Below are positions 1 through 8,807 of a DNA stretch of 64,000 nucleotides, piece by piece (positions within the stretch are counted from its first letter, which is position 1; every line of letters starts with the position of its first letter). The notes under the pieces were generated by a model, which was not told the origin of the DNA, did no database searches, and saw nothing but the letters and a program-made list of their open reading frames with translations. The stretch comes from Pseudomonas sp. Bc-h (GTDB lineage: Bacteria; Pseudomonadota; Gammaproteobacteria; Pseudomonadales; Pseudomonadaceae): the NCBI RefSeq assembly GCF_002080045.1, contig NZ_MUIN01000003.1:7501-71500 (forward strand). The letters are read 5' to 3'. Position numbers and translations under genes: made by a program.

Positions 1-706
1 GGAAGATGTTTTCTTCTGGCACAAACACGTTATCCATCACGATCTCGCCGGTGATGGAGGCACGCAGGCCGACCTTGCCGTGAATCGCTGGAGCGCTGAG
101 GCCCTGCCAGCCTTTCTCCAGTACGAAACCGCGAATGTCGCCAGCATCGTCTTTCGCCCACACAACAAAGACGTCAGCGATTGGGCTGTTGGTGATCCAC
201 ATCTTGCTGCCACTCAGGCGATAGCCGCCTTCGACCTTTTTAGCGCGGGTGATCATCGCGCCCGGATCGGACCCATGATTGGGCTCTGTCAGGCCGAAAC
301 AGCCAATCCACTCTCCGGACGCCAGCTTGGGCAGGTATTTCTGTTTCTGGGCTTCGGTACCGAACTCGTTGATCGGCACCATCACCAAGGAGGACTGCAC
401 GCTCATCATCGAGCGGTAGCCTGAGTCGATCCGCTCCACTTCACGGGCGATCAGGCCGTAGCACACGTAGTTCAGACCGCTGCCGCCGAATTGCTCGGGG
501 ATCGTTGCCCCCAGCAGGCCAATTTCACCCATTTCGCGGAAAATTGCAGGATCGGTCTGTTCATGACGGAAAGCTTCAAGGACGCGAGGAGCGAGTTTGT
601 CCTGAGCGAACTGTTCTGCGCTGTCACGAACCATGCGCTCTTCTTCGGTGAGCTGCTGGTCCAGCAACAGCGGGTCGATCCAGTTGAAGCTTGCCTTACC
701 ACCCAT
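1..706 (-). CDS. gcdH: Glutaryl-CoA dehydrogenase, 5' part (3' end outside window)
   Basis: The reverse strand encodes an acyl-CoA dehydrogenase starting [20 protein letters not shown], with the family motifs [14 protein letters not shown] and [19 protein letters not shown] (FAD and substrate binding region). The N-terminal sequence is the one I know from Pseudomonas GcdH, which oxidatively decarboxylates glutaryl-CoA to crotonyl-CoA in lysine and glutarate breakdown. About 235 of roughly 393 residues are present, so the catalytic glutamate lies outside the window. The start at 706 is preceded by a GGAG ribosome binding site. A LysR gene diverges from it, as at other gcdH loci. Confidence 0.93.
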   Translation of the reverse strand, partial: MGGKASFNWIDPLLLDQQLTEEERMVRDSAEQFAQDKLAPRVLEAFRHEQTDPAIFREMGEIGLLGATIPEQFGGSGLNYVCYGLIAREVERIDSGYRSMMSVQSSLVMVPINEFGTEAQKQKYLPKLASGEWIGCFGLTEPNHGSDPGAMITRAKKVEGGYRLSGSKMWITNSPIADVFVVWAKDDAGDIRGFVLEKGWQGLSAPAIHGKVGLRASITGEIVMDNVFVPEENIF

Positions 707-880
707 GACCATCTCCTCGCAAAATGACGTTCCCGAACAATGCCGGGAAAACTCGTGGGTTGATCCTAGGCCCGGTTCGGCACTACAGCAAACGAGGATT
801 TCGCATAGCGTTGTGATAATTTCTCACTTCGAAACTGCTAAATACGGTGGAATTCTTTTCGACGAGTGAGGTTCACGTAC

Positions 881-1777
881 ATGCGCCGCAAAATTCCCAG
901 CACTGCAGCACTGGTCAGTTTCGAAGCAGCCGCTCGTCACGAGAGTTTCACAAAGGCTGCCGAAGAGCTTTCGCTCACCCAAAGCGCAATTTGCCGACAA
1001 ATAGGCAGCCTGGAAGAGTTCCTGAATGTGGAACTGTTCCGACGCTCCCGTAGAGGCGTAAAGCTGACAGAAGCGGGACTTTCCTACAGCCGGCGTGTCG
1101 CGACGCAGCTCGATGCAGTGGAGCGTGACACGCTGTCAGTGATGGGCCATCAAGGTGCCAATGTCATCGAACTTGCGGTTGTGCCTACCTTCGGAACCCA
1201 ATGGTTACTGCCACGACTGAAGGACTTTCAGCATCAACACCCTGATGTGACCATCAACCTGACCAATCGCACCCGGCCTTTTCTGTTTGCCGATACCGAC
1301 TTCGACGCCGCGATCTACTTTGGCGATGCCGACTGGTCCGGTACGGAATCTCATCGGCTCATGAGCGAGAATCCGATGCCAGTCTGTAGTCCCGCTATGC
1401 TGGGCGACAAAACCCATCTCAGTGCCCGCGAACTGTCCGAGTTGCCATTGCTGCAGCAGACCACGCGACCTTATGCCTGGCGTCAGTGGTTCAACGGGAT
1501 GGACATGAATGTGGCCCGGGACATGACAGGTCCAAGATACGAGCTATTCTCCATGCTCGCTCAGGCGGCCATGCACGACATGGGCGTTGCGCTCATTCCA
1601 CCGTTTCTGATTCAGCGGGAGCTGGCCGAAAAGCGCCTTGTGGTGGCCAATTCGCATGCGTTATCGAGCGTGAAGGCCTATTACCTGATGATTCCGGAAC
1701 GCAAAGTGGAATCGGCCTCCTTGAAGGCATTCCGCGACTGGCTCGTCCGCCAGGCTGAGAGCTATGCCCTGCCTTGA
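881..1777 (+). CDS. gcdR: LysR-family regulator, divergent from gcdH (GcdR-like)
   Basis: A 298-aa LysR-type regulator of the GcvA subgroup. Residues 1-65 form the winged HTH (SFTKAAEELSLTQSAICRQI), and the rest is a periplasmic-binding-protein-like effector domain. I chose the ATG at 881, with GAGG nine bases upstream. A GTG at 866 in the same frame lacks a ribosome binding site. Divergent placement next to gcdH makes it the likely glutarate-responsive activator of that gene. The symbol rests on context and family, since no effector residue is diagnostic. Confidence 0.85.
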   Translation: MRRKIPSTAALVSFEAAARHESFTKAAEELSLTQSAICRQIGSLEEFLNVELFRRSRRGVKLTEAGLSYSRRVATQLDAVERDTLSVMGHQGANVIELAVVPTFGTQWLLPRLKDFQHQHPDVTINLTNRTRPFLFADTDFDAAIYFGDADWSGTESHRLMSENPMPVCSPAMLGDKTHLSARELSELPLLQQTTRPYAWRQWFNGMDMNVARDMTGPRYELFSMLAQAAMHDMGVALIPPFLIQRELAEKRLVVANSHALSSVKAYYLMIPERKVESASLKAFRDWLVRQAESYALP

Positions 1778-2213
1778 TTCCGCCGCAGAAGGTGGCAAAT
1801 TCGAATTGTGTAGTAAGCCTCTGCACAGACCTACAGATATCCGCTTTTGTCGCATTTAAGAAACACTTCTGTTCTTTATCAAAAACAGGCTGCAAGCGTT
1901 ATATGACGGGCCTTTCAGGGTAATTTGCCACCATTCTGCTGATAGATAGAAAAAAAACTTCCAACACCTCATATCGCGCTACAGCCCTTTATCTGTATGG
2001 CTTTCAGCGATTCATTGCGTCAAACGGTCACAGGGTGACTTGTAGTTAAAGACACGTCGCGTTACAGAATTCCTTGAAGGCCCCCTATTACACCTGCAAA
2101 ATGCCGCGCCCCGCCTTGTCTTGCGGGGACGTGGTGATCGCTACCCCAGACGCGCCATCCGCAGTGCGCTGGCCTATTTTCAAAAGATAAAAAGATCACG
2201 CAGGAGATTTGAC
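1778..2213. other. Intergenic region upstream of pntAA
   Basis: 436 bases with no convincing coding frame. It separates the LysR gene from the transhydrogenase operon and should hold the pnt promoter. I see no strong hairpin or repeat in it. The pntAA ribosome binding site (AGGAG, 2202-2206) lies at its end. Confidence 0.5.
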
Positions 2214-3335
2214 GTGCACATTGGTGTCCCTCTAGAAACCCAGTCCGGTGAAACTCGGGTTGCTGCAACTCCGGAAACCATCAAGAAGCTCATTGGCCAG
2301 GGTCATAAGGTCACCGTCCAGTCTGGCGCCGGCATTACCGCCAGTGTCACGGACAGTGCCTATGAAGCGGCAGGTGCTTCAATCGGCAGCGCTGCCGATG
2401 CCTTCGGCGCCGAGCTGATCCTCAAGGTCGTCGCGCCCAGCGACAGTGAACTGGCTTTGATCAAGGCCGGTACTGTCGTCATCGGCATGCTTAACCCCTT
2501 CAACAACGAGATCATTGCCAAGATGGCCGAGTGCGGAATTACCGCTTTCGCCCTCGAAGCCGCACCACGGACTTCCCGTGCGCAGAGTCTCGATGTTCTG
2601 TCCTCGCAAGCCAACATTGCCGGCTACAAGTCGGTGCTGTTGGCGGCGCATCACTATCCGCGCTTCATGCCGATGCTGATGACCGCTGCCGGTACGGTGA
2701 AAGCTGCCCGCGTATTGATCCTCGGTGCAGGCGTTGCCGGCCTGCAAGCTATCGCCACCGCCAAACGCCTTGGCGCAGTGATCGAGGCTTCCGACGTTCG
2801 CCCTGCGGTGAAGGAACAGATCGAGTCGCTGGGCGCCAAGTTCGTCGACGTGCCTTACGAGACTGACGAGGAGCGCGAAGCGGCGGTAGGCGTGGGCGGC
2901 TATGCGCGACCAATGCCGGCCAGCTGGATGCAGCGTCAGGCTGTGGCCGTTCACGAACGCGCCAAACAGGCGGATATCGTGATCACTACCGCGCTGATTC
3001 CGGGCCGCAAGGCGCCGGTGCTGCTGAGTGCCGAAACCGTGTCGCAGATGAAGCCCGGCTCGGTGGTCATCGACCTGGCCGCGGCCCAGGGCGGCAACTG
3101 CCCGCTGACCGTGGCTGATCAAGTAGTGATCGAGCATGGCGTGACCATCGTCGGCCACACCAATCTGCCCGCATTGGTCGCTGCCGATGCTTCTGCTCTT
3201 TATGCACGCAACCTGCTGGACTTCCTGAAGCTGGTCTTAACCAAGGAAGGTCAGTTCGAGATCAACCTCGAAGACGACATCGTCGCCGCGTGCCTGATGT
3301 GCCGCGACGGCCAGATCGTCCGCAAGAACGGCTGA
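2214..3335 (+). CDS. pntAA: NAD(P) transhydrogenase subunit alpha 1
   Basis: A 373-aa protein, the soluble NAD(H)-binding domain I of proton-translocating transhydrogenase, homologous to alanine dehydrogenase. It begins [20 protein letters not shown] and has a Rossmann segment [20 protein letters not shown] followed by EASDVRP, where the acidic residue favours NAD over NADP. Start is the GTG at 2214, eight bases after AGGAG. A longer reading from 2121 has no family support. Together with the next two genes it forms the three-subunit version of the enzyme, in which E. coli PntA is split in two. The complex couples hydride transfer from NADH to NADP+ to proton entry. Confidence 0.96.
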   Translation: MHIGVPLETQSGETRVAATPETIKKLIGQGHKVTVQSGAGITASVTDSAYEAAGASIGSAADAFGAELILKVVAPSDSELALIKAGTVVIGMLNPFNNEIIAKMAECGITAFALEAAPRTSRAQSLDVLSSQANIAGYKSVLLAAHHYPRFMPMLMTAAGTVKAARVLILGAGVAGLQAIATAKRLGAVIEASDVRPAVKEQIESLGAKFVDVPYETDEEREAAVGVGGYARPMPASWMQRQAVAVHERAKQADIVITTALIPGRKAPVLLSAETVSQMKPGSVVIDLAAAQGGNCPLTVADQVVIEHGVTIVGHTNLPALVAADASALYARNLLDFLKLVLTKEGQFEINLEDDIVAACLMCRDGQIVRKNG

Positions 3336-3346
3336 GGATAAAAACA

Positions 3347-3682
3347 ATGGAAGACATGCTGATCTCCCACGGCATTTATAACCTGATCATTTTCGTGCTG
3401 GCCATCTACGTCGGCTACCACGTGGTCTGGAACGTCACCCCTGCGCTGCACACCCCGTTGATGGCCGTGACCAACGCCATCTCGGCGATCGTCATCGTCG
3501 GCGCCATGCTGGCAGCTGCACTGACCGTCACTCCACTGGGCAAGACCATGGGCACCCTCGCCGTCGCACTCGCGGCGGTTAACGTATTTGGTGGTTTTCT
3601 GGTTACCCGCCGCATGCTGGAAATGTTCAAGAAAAAGGCTGCTCCTAATAAGAGCCCAGCCAAAACTGAGGTGCCGAAGTAA
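3347..3682 (+). CDS. pntAB: NAD(P) transhydrogenase subunit alpha 2 (membrane)
   Basis: A 111-aa membrane protein starting [20 protein letters not shown], with about three to four hydrophobic helices and a lysine-rich tail. It corresponds to the C-terminal membrane part of E. coli PntA. It starts 11 bases after pntAA (GAGGAT ribosome binding site) and its stop overlaps the pntB start by one base (TAATG), so the three subunits are translationally linked. Confidence 0.95.
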   Translation: MEDMLISHGIYNLIIFVLAIYVGYHVVWNVTPALHTPLMAVTNAISAIVIVGAMLAAALTVTPLGKTMGTLAVALAAVNVFGGFLVTRRMLEMFKKKAAPNKSPAKTEVPK

Positions 3683-5127
3683 TGAGCATGAACCTCGTCA
3701 CCCTGCTGTACCTCGTTTCAGCCATCTGTTTCATCCAGGCCCTCAAAGGCCTATCGCACCCGACCACCTCCCGTCGCGGCAACCTGTTCGGCATGCTCGG
3801 CATGGGCCTGGCGGTGCTGACCACGATTGGCCTGGTGTTCAAGCTGGCTGCGCTGTCCACCGACGGCGCCAGCGCCGGCATCGGCTACATCATCGTAGGC
3901 CTTTTGGTCGGCGGCACTGCCGGCTCGATCATGGCCAAGCGCGTTGAAATGACCAAGATGCCAGAGCTGGTCGCCTTCATGCACAGCATGATCGGTCTGG
4001 CGGCTGTGTTCATTGCCATCGCGGCTGTAGTCGAACCTCAGTCGCTGGGCATCGTCGCGCATCTGGGCGACTCGATCCCGACTGGCAACCGTCTGGAGCT
4101 GTTCCTTGGCGCGGCGATTGGTGCAATCACCTTCTCCGGTTCGGTCATCGCCTTCGGCAAGTTGTCGGGCAAGTACAAGTTCCGCCTGTTTCAGGGCGCA
4201 CCGGTACAGTTCCCCGGTCAGCACAAGCTGAACCTGATCTTGGGGCTGGCCACGCTGTTCTTCGGACTGATGTTCATGTTCACCGGCAGCCTATTCGCCT
4301 TCAGCGTGATGCTGATCCTGGCGTTCGTGATCGGTGTGCTGCTGATCATCCCGATTGGCGGCGCGGACATGCCGGTGGTCGTGTCGATGCTCAACAGCTA
4401 CTCGGGCTGGGCGGCGGCAGGTATCGGATTCTCGCTGAACAACTCGATGCTGATCATCGCAGGCTCCCTGGTGGGTTCGTCGGGTGCGATCCTGTCGTAC
4501 ATCATGTGCAAGGCCATGAACCGCTCGTTCTTCAACGTGATCGGGGGTGGTTTCGGTGGCGCGGCAGATGCGGGCGCAGCAGCAGGCAGCAAGGAAGCCC
4601 GCCCGGTGAAATCCGGTTCGGCTGACGACGCAACGTTCCTGCTGACCAATGCCGACACCGTGATCATCGTGCCGGGCTACGGGCTGGCGGTGGCACGCGC
4701 GCAACACGCGCTTAAAGAGCTGACCGAGAAGCTGACTCATCGGGGCGTGACCGTGAAGTATGCGATCCATCCGGTGGCCGGTCGTATGCCTGGCCACATG
4801 AACGTCCTGCTGGCCGAGGCCGAAGTGCCTTACGATCAGGTGTTCGAGATGGAGGACATCAACTCCGAGTTCGGTCAGGCCGACGTGGTGCTGGTGCTCG
4901 GCGCCAACGACGTGGTCAACCCTGCGGCGAAGAACGATCCGAAGTCGCCTATCGCCGGCATGCCGATTCTGGAAGCCTTCAAGGCCAAGACCATTATCGT
5001 CAACAAGCGCTCGATGGCCAGCGGCTATGCCGGTCTGGACAACGAACTGTTCTACCTGGACAAGACCATGATGGTTTTCGGTGACGCGAAGAAAGTCATC
5101 GAAGACATGGTCAAGGCTGTCGATTAA
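3682..5127 (+). CDS. pntB: NAD(P) transhydrogenase subunit beta
   Basis: A 481-aa protein. The N-terminal ~290 residues are hydrophobic helices forming the proton channel domain. The C-terminal ~180 residues form the NADP(H)-binding domain III, with the dinucleotide motif VPGYGLAVARAQHAL and later VLVLGANDVVNPAA and VNKRSMASGYAG. Length and motifs match complete PntB. It is the last gene of the pnt operon and is followed by a rho-independent terminator. Confidence 0.96.
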   Translation: MSMNLVTLLYLVSAICFIQALKGLSHPTTSRRGNLFGMLGMGLAVLTTIGLVFKLAALSTDGASAGIGYIIVGLLVGGTAGSIMAKRVEMTKMPELVAFMHSMIGLAAVFIAIAAVVEPQSLGIVAHLGDSIPTGNRLELFLGAAIGAITFSGSVIAFGKLSGKYKFRLFQGAPVQFPGQHKLNLILGLATLFFGLMFMFTGSLFAFSVMLILAFVIGVLLIIPIGGADMPVVVSMLNSYSGWAAAGIGFSLNNSMLIIAGSLVGSSGAILSYIMCKAMNRSFFNVIGGGFGGAADAGAAAGSKEARPVKSGSADDATFLLTNADTVIIVPGYGLAVARAQHALKELTEKLTHRGVTVKYAIHPVAGRMPGHMNVLLAEAEVPYDQVFEMEDINSEFGQADVVLVLGANDVVNPAAKNDPKSPIAGMPILEAFKAKTIIVNKRSMASGYAGLDNELFYLDKTMMVFGDAKKVIEDMVKAVD

Positions 5128-5153
5128 ACGCCCTATATCGCAACAAAAACGAA

Positions 5154-5185
5154 CCCTCGGCGCGTGCATCGGCCGAGGGTTTTTT
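5154..5185 (+). terminator. Rho-independent terminator of pntAA-pntAB-pntB
   Basis: CCCTCGG (5154-5160) pairs with CCGAGGG (5173-5179) and is followed by six T. It lies 26 bases after the pntB stop. Confidence 0.9.
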
Positions 5186-5318
5186 ACATCCTGTGTAACA
5201 GTGTTTTGTTCTGAAAGCCGCTAATTAGAGCCCTCAATTGCGACCTTGGTCGTGGGACGAAAAAAACTCAAATCTCTAGACTTGGCCGCTCGCATCCTCG
5301 TCTCGAGATAAAAAATCC

Positions 5319-6812
5319 ATGCACCGTGAACGTATCCGCCTGCCTTCTTTAATGAGCAAGGTAATGAGCGCGGCCGATGCCGCTTCCCTGATCAAGGACG
5401 GCATGACCGTCGGCATGAGTGGCTTCACACGCGCAGGCGAAGCCAAAGCCGTACCGAAAGCGCTGGCTGAACGCGCCAAGGCTTCGCCGCTGAAGATCAG
5501 CCTGATGACCGGCGCCAGCCTGGGCAACGATCTGGACAAGCAACTCACCGAAGCCGGGGTACTTTCCCGGCGCATGCCCTTCCAAGTCGACAGCACACTG
5601 CGCAAGGCAATCAACGACGGCTCAGTGATGTTCATCGACCAGCATTTGTCCGATACCGTTGAGCAACTGCGCAACCGCCAGATCAAGCCAGTGGACATCG
5701 CTGTCATCGAATGCGTGGCGATCACTGAAGAAGGCCATCTGGTCTTGAGCACTTCTGTAGGCAATTCTGCGAGCTTCGCAATCCTCGCGGAACAGGTGAT
5801 CGTCGAGATCAACCTCTCGCAGCCACTGGAGCTCGAAGGCCTGCACGACATCTATATACCAACCTACCGTCCGACACGCCTGCCGATCCCTGTGCTCAAG
5901 GCGGACAGCCGCATCGGCAGCCAGGCGGTAAAGATCGATCCGGCAAAGATCGTCGGCATCGTGATCAGCGACCAGACCGACTCACCTTCAACTGTACTGC
6001 CCGCCGACAGCGATACCCAGGCCATCGCGGGCCATCTGGTTGAATTCTTCAAGAACGAGGTGCGCCAGAATCGCCTGACCAATCAGCTGATGCCGCTGCA
6101 GGCTGGTGTCGGCACTATCGCCAACGCGGTGATGACTGGCCTGATCGACTCGCCATTCCACGGCATGGCGATGTATTCCGAAGTGCTGCAGGACTCAACC
6201 TTCGACCTGTTCGAAGCCGGCAAGCTGGACTTCGCCTCGGGATGTTCGATGACCCTGTCTGAACGCAAGCACGACGCGGTCTTCAACAACCTTGAGCAGT
6301 ACAAACCAAAACTGTTACTGCGCCCTCAGGAAATCTCCAACCATCCGGAGGTCGTGCGCCGTCTTGGCATCATCGGCATCAACACCGCGCTGGAGTTCGA
6401 CCTGTACGGCAACGTCAACTCCACCCATGTCGGCGGCACGCGCATGATGAATGGCATCGGCGGCTCGGGGGACTTCGCCCGCAACGCCCACCTGGCGATC
6501 TTCGTCACCAAGTCCATCGCCAAGGGCGGCGCCATTTCCAGCGTTGTACCGATGGTGAGCCACGTAGACCATACCGAACACGACGTAGATATTCTCGTGA
6601 CCGAGATCGGACTGGCCGACCTGCGCGGCCTGGCGCCTCGTGAGCGCGCTCGCGTAATCATCGACAACTGTGTGCATCCCGCGTACCGCGAAGCACTCAA
6701 CGATTACTTCCGCAGGGCCTGTGCGATTGGAGGACATACCCCGCACGTACTGCGCGATGCACTCAGTTGGCACCTGAACCTGGAAGAAACCGGCCGCATG
6801 CTGGCCGTGTGA
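5319..6812 (+). CDS. Acetyl-CoA hydrolase / succinyl-CoA:acetate CoA-transferase family protein
   Basis: A 497-aa class I CoA-transferase of the AarC/Cat1 type. The family glutamate that forms the CoA thioester is expected at Glu288 in MYSEVLQD, and the conserved EFDLYGNVNSTHVGG and GIGGSGDFARN segments are present. Such enzymes move CoA between succinyl-CoA and acetate (or propionate) and so link acetate overflow or use to the TCA cycle. The start MHRERIRLPSLMSKVMSA agrees with Pseudomonas homologues. It stands alone behind the pnt terminator. Whether it acts mainly as hydrolase or transferase cannot be read from sequence. Confidence 0.9.
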   Translation: MHRERIRLPSLMSKVMSAADAASLIKDGMTVGMSGFTRAGEAKAVPKALAERAKASPLKISLMTGASLGNDLDKQLTEAGVLSRRMPFQVDSTLRKAINDGSVMFIDQHLSDTVEQLRNRQIKPVDIAVIECVAITEEGHLVLSTSVGNSASFAILAEQVIVEINLSQPLELEGLHDIYIPTYRPTRLPIPVLKADSRIGSQAVKIDPAKIVGIVISDQTDSPSTVLPADSDTQAIAGHLVEFFKNEVRQNRLTNQLMPLQAGVGTIANAVMTGLIDSPFHGMAMYSEVLQDSTFDLFEAGKLDFASGCSMTLSERKHDAVFNNLEQYKPKLLLRPQEISNHPEVVRRLGIIGINTALEFDLYGNVNSTHVGGTRMMNGIGGSGDFARNAHLAIFVTKSIAKGGAISSVVPMVSHVDHTEHDVDILVTEIGLADLRGLAPRERARVIIDNCVHPAYREALNDYFRRACAIGGHTPHVLRDALSWHLNLEETGRMLAV

Positions 6813-7131
6813 GAAAACAGTTTGGAATTGGCGACGACCTTTCGTCGCCACTTTCGAATGACTGAACGCTGTTCCGGCAAAAACTGTACTGCTGTACCGG
6901 TTGTTTTGAGCCCTCAAAACTCGCCTTTCACTATTCCAGCGCACAAAACGCACCAATTTTGTGCCGACCGATACAGTTGCCCCATTTCCGAACAAAACAG
7001 TGACCTCTCACAGTTAACTGGAGCATCACAATACAAGTGAACTGTGTCTGGAGAGAGCAGGGCAACGAGAGGAAGATTGGCACCAATCAAGTCACTATCT
7101 AATCCCGCCACAAGCGGAAGGAAGAAGCACC
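6813..7131. other. Repeat-rich control region upstream of the DUF1127 gene
   Basis: 319 bases without a credible gene but with dense symmetry. A direct repeat CTGTACT/CTGTACC lies at 6884-6898, a near-perfect palindrome GTTTTGAG-cc-CTCAAAAC at 6903-6920, and an inverted repeat GCACAAAA-N8-TTTTGTGC at 6941-6964. Several ACAGT/AACTGT words follow up to 7045. It looks like a multi-site operator and promoter for the small gene at 7132. Confidence 0.5.
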
Positions 7132-7347
7132 ATGGAACGCACCGTCAGTTCCGAACTGTTCTACGAAGAAACCGCTCAATCCGCTAAAGCCTCGTTGCCG
7201 CTGCGTATGTTCGCCAACCTGATGCTCTGGCAGCGTCGTCTGTCCAGCCGCCACCAGCTGGCCCGACTGGATGCTCGTCTGCTGGCTGACGCCGGTATCA
7301 GCGAATCCCAGCGTTACGAAGAGCTGAGCAAGCCGTTCTGGCGCTAA
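7132..7347 (+). CDS. Small DUF1127 protein
   Basis: A 71-aa protein ending in a DUF1127 (YjiS-like) segment: WQRRLSSRHQLARLDARLLADAGIS, then a basic and aromatic tail. DUF1127 proteins are small arginine-rich proteins, and in some bacteria they act in RNA binding or metabolic adaptation. The role here is unknown. A purine-rich GGAAGGAAGAAG stretch lies just upstream. The gene is monocistronic, with a strong terminator behind it and an unusually structured region in front. Confidence 0.85.
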   Translation: MERTVSSELFYEETAQSAKASLPLRMFANLMLWQRRLSSRHQLARLDARLLADAGISESQRYEELSKPFWR

Positions 7348-7406
7348 GTTAGCGTCTGCTGGTCCCAGGCCGAGAGCCTCTCACCAGCAACCCGAATTGT
7401 TCAAAC

Positions 7407-7438
7407 AAAACCCGTCGCAGGTAACTGCGACGGGTTTT
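7407..7438 (+). terminator. Terminator of the DUF1127 gene
   Basis: A perfect stem CCCGTCGCAG (7411-7420) / CTGCGACGGG (7425-7434) with a 4-base loop GTAA. It is extended by AAAA on the left and TTTT on the right, so it can work in both directions. Confidence 0.9.
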
Positions 7439-7721
7439 GTCATTTTAGAGCTTTGCAAATGAAACGTATCTATAACCGCAATAGGTACAGTTAATAAAAA
7501 CCATAAAACCACCGTTACAGTACAGATTCCACGCTAGCTGTAGCCACTCCAGCGAGGGGGTAGCAAGGGAAAAAAACGGCACTGGCATTTGGCCGGGATA
7601 GTGCTCAAGCTGCCTGTTACGCTAGTCTTACGGCACCTCTTACCCCTACGCCAGCGAGACAGCTCTGCTCATCGCCAGATTTGCGCGTGTGGTTTCCCTT
7701 TGTTCCTCGTGGAGTTCAAAC

Positions 7722-8039
7722 ATGTCTCGCCTTCGCCTGTTGAGTGCAGCTGTTCTTTTGACCGTTGCAGCGGGAGCTCAGGCTTCCAGCTTCGTAGTGA
7801 CCACCGACACCACCGTTCGCGCTCTGGACGCTTCGTCCAACGCCACGTCGAAAATTTCCTCCTCCTTCCATGACGACAAGATCGTTCTGGCCGCACGCGA
7901 CGACGCAGCCAGCTTCGTAGCTTCCCAGGGCGACATTCGCGGCGCCAAGCTGGAAGGCGCCATGCGCCACATTCGTGAGGTCGCACCCACCCTTCAAGCT
8001 TCGGATGAACAACTGGCACAGGCGATTCTTGCGATCTGA
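7722..8039 (+). CDS. DUF2388 exported protein, first paralogue
   Basis: 105 aa. It has a signal peptide (MSRLRLLSAAVLLTVAAGAQA, cut near ASS) and a mature part with the DUF2388 pattern DDAASFVASQGDIRGAKLE and the tail ASDEQLAQAIL. It is the first of three tandem paralogues of equal layout that end with a DUF4105 gene. No function is known for the family. I chose the ATG at 7722 because it begins the signal peptide; the frame is open further upstream but without signal sequence logic. Confidence 0.88.
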   Translation: MSRLRLLSAAVLLTVAAGAQASSFVVTTDTTVRALDASSNATSKISSSFHDDKIVLAARDDAASFVASQGDIRGAKLEGAMRHIREVAPTLQASDEQLAQAILAI

Positions 8040-8144
8040 TTCAGCATCGCGACAGGTTTCGCAACCGATGCTCCGGCCTCTGGACTAGCTCTGGCCGGGG
8101 CGTTGCGCTAGCCTTGCGACTCGTTTTGCCGATACCGAAGACTC

Positions 8145-8450
8145 ATGCATTCATTGACTCGCCTGTTGATTGCAGCGACTGCCAGCCTGATATGCGTCAC
8201 TCAGGCTCAAGCGTTCGACACAACCACACAAAGCCTGATCAAAAGCGGGTATGCCACCACCCAGGTGACGACCGGGCCTTTCGATAACAAATTGATACTT
8301 GCCGCCCAGGATGATGCTGCAGCGTTCATAGCCAGTGATGGCCAACTGCGAGGAGCACGACTTGAGTCCGCGCTGATGTATCTGCGCCAGACCCAGCCAA
8401 AACTTCATGCCAGCGACCTTGAACTGGCGCAGGCAATCCTCGTCCAATAA
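8145..8450 (+). CDS. DUF2388 exported protein, second paralogue
   Basis: 101 aa with signal peptide ending AQAF. The mature part shares with its neighbours DDAAAFIASDGQLRGARLE and ASDLELAQAIL. It follows the first copy after 105 bases and precedes the third after 36, so the cluster is likely co-transcribed. The middle part (TTTQSLIKSGYATTQVTTG) is the divergent region. Function unknown. Confidence 0.87.
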   Translation: MHSLTRLLIAATASLICVTQAQAFDTTTQSLIKSGYATTQVTTGPFDNKLILAAQDDAAAFIASDGQLRGARLESALMYLRQTQPKLHASDLELAQAILVQ

Positions 8451-8486
8451 TCACTTTCTGCATCTTCTGTATTCTGGAGCCGTTAC

Positions 8487-8807
8487 ATGCGTACCCCGTT
8501 GATCGCTGCTGCCCTCGGCCTGCTGTTGCTGACCGATGTCGCGCACGCGCAAACCCTCAAAGCCACCAGTAACATTGTCGTTCGCGCGCTGGGTCGCAGC
8601 GTCGATTTCACCTCCGACACCACGTCTTCGGTCCGCAACTGGAAAATGGTCGTGGAAGCTCAGGACGATGCCGCCAGCTACGTCGCCACCAATGGCGCGA
8701 TTCACGGAGCCCAGCTGGACGCTGCATTCGCCACCCTGCGCGAACGTCTGCCGGAAGCCCGCAACGCCAGTGATCAGGACCTCGCCGAAGCCATCCTCGC
8801 ACTGTGA
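8487..8807 (+). CDS. DUF2388 exported protein, third paralogue
   Basis: 106 aa with signal peptide ending AHAQ. The conserved block reads AQDDAASYVATNGAIHGAQL, with His in place of the Arg found in the other two copies, and the tail is ASDQDLAEAIL. Its stop overlaps the start of the DUF4105 gene (GTGA), so the two are translationally coupled, which argues that the small and large proteins act together. Function unknown. Confidence 0.87.
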   Translation: MRTPLIAAALGLLLLTDVAHAQTLKATSNIVVRALGRSVDFTSDTTSSVRNWKMVVEAQDDAASYVATNGAIHGAQLDAAFATLRERLPEARNASDQDLAEAILAL

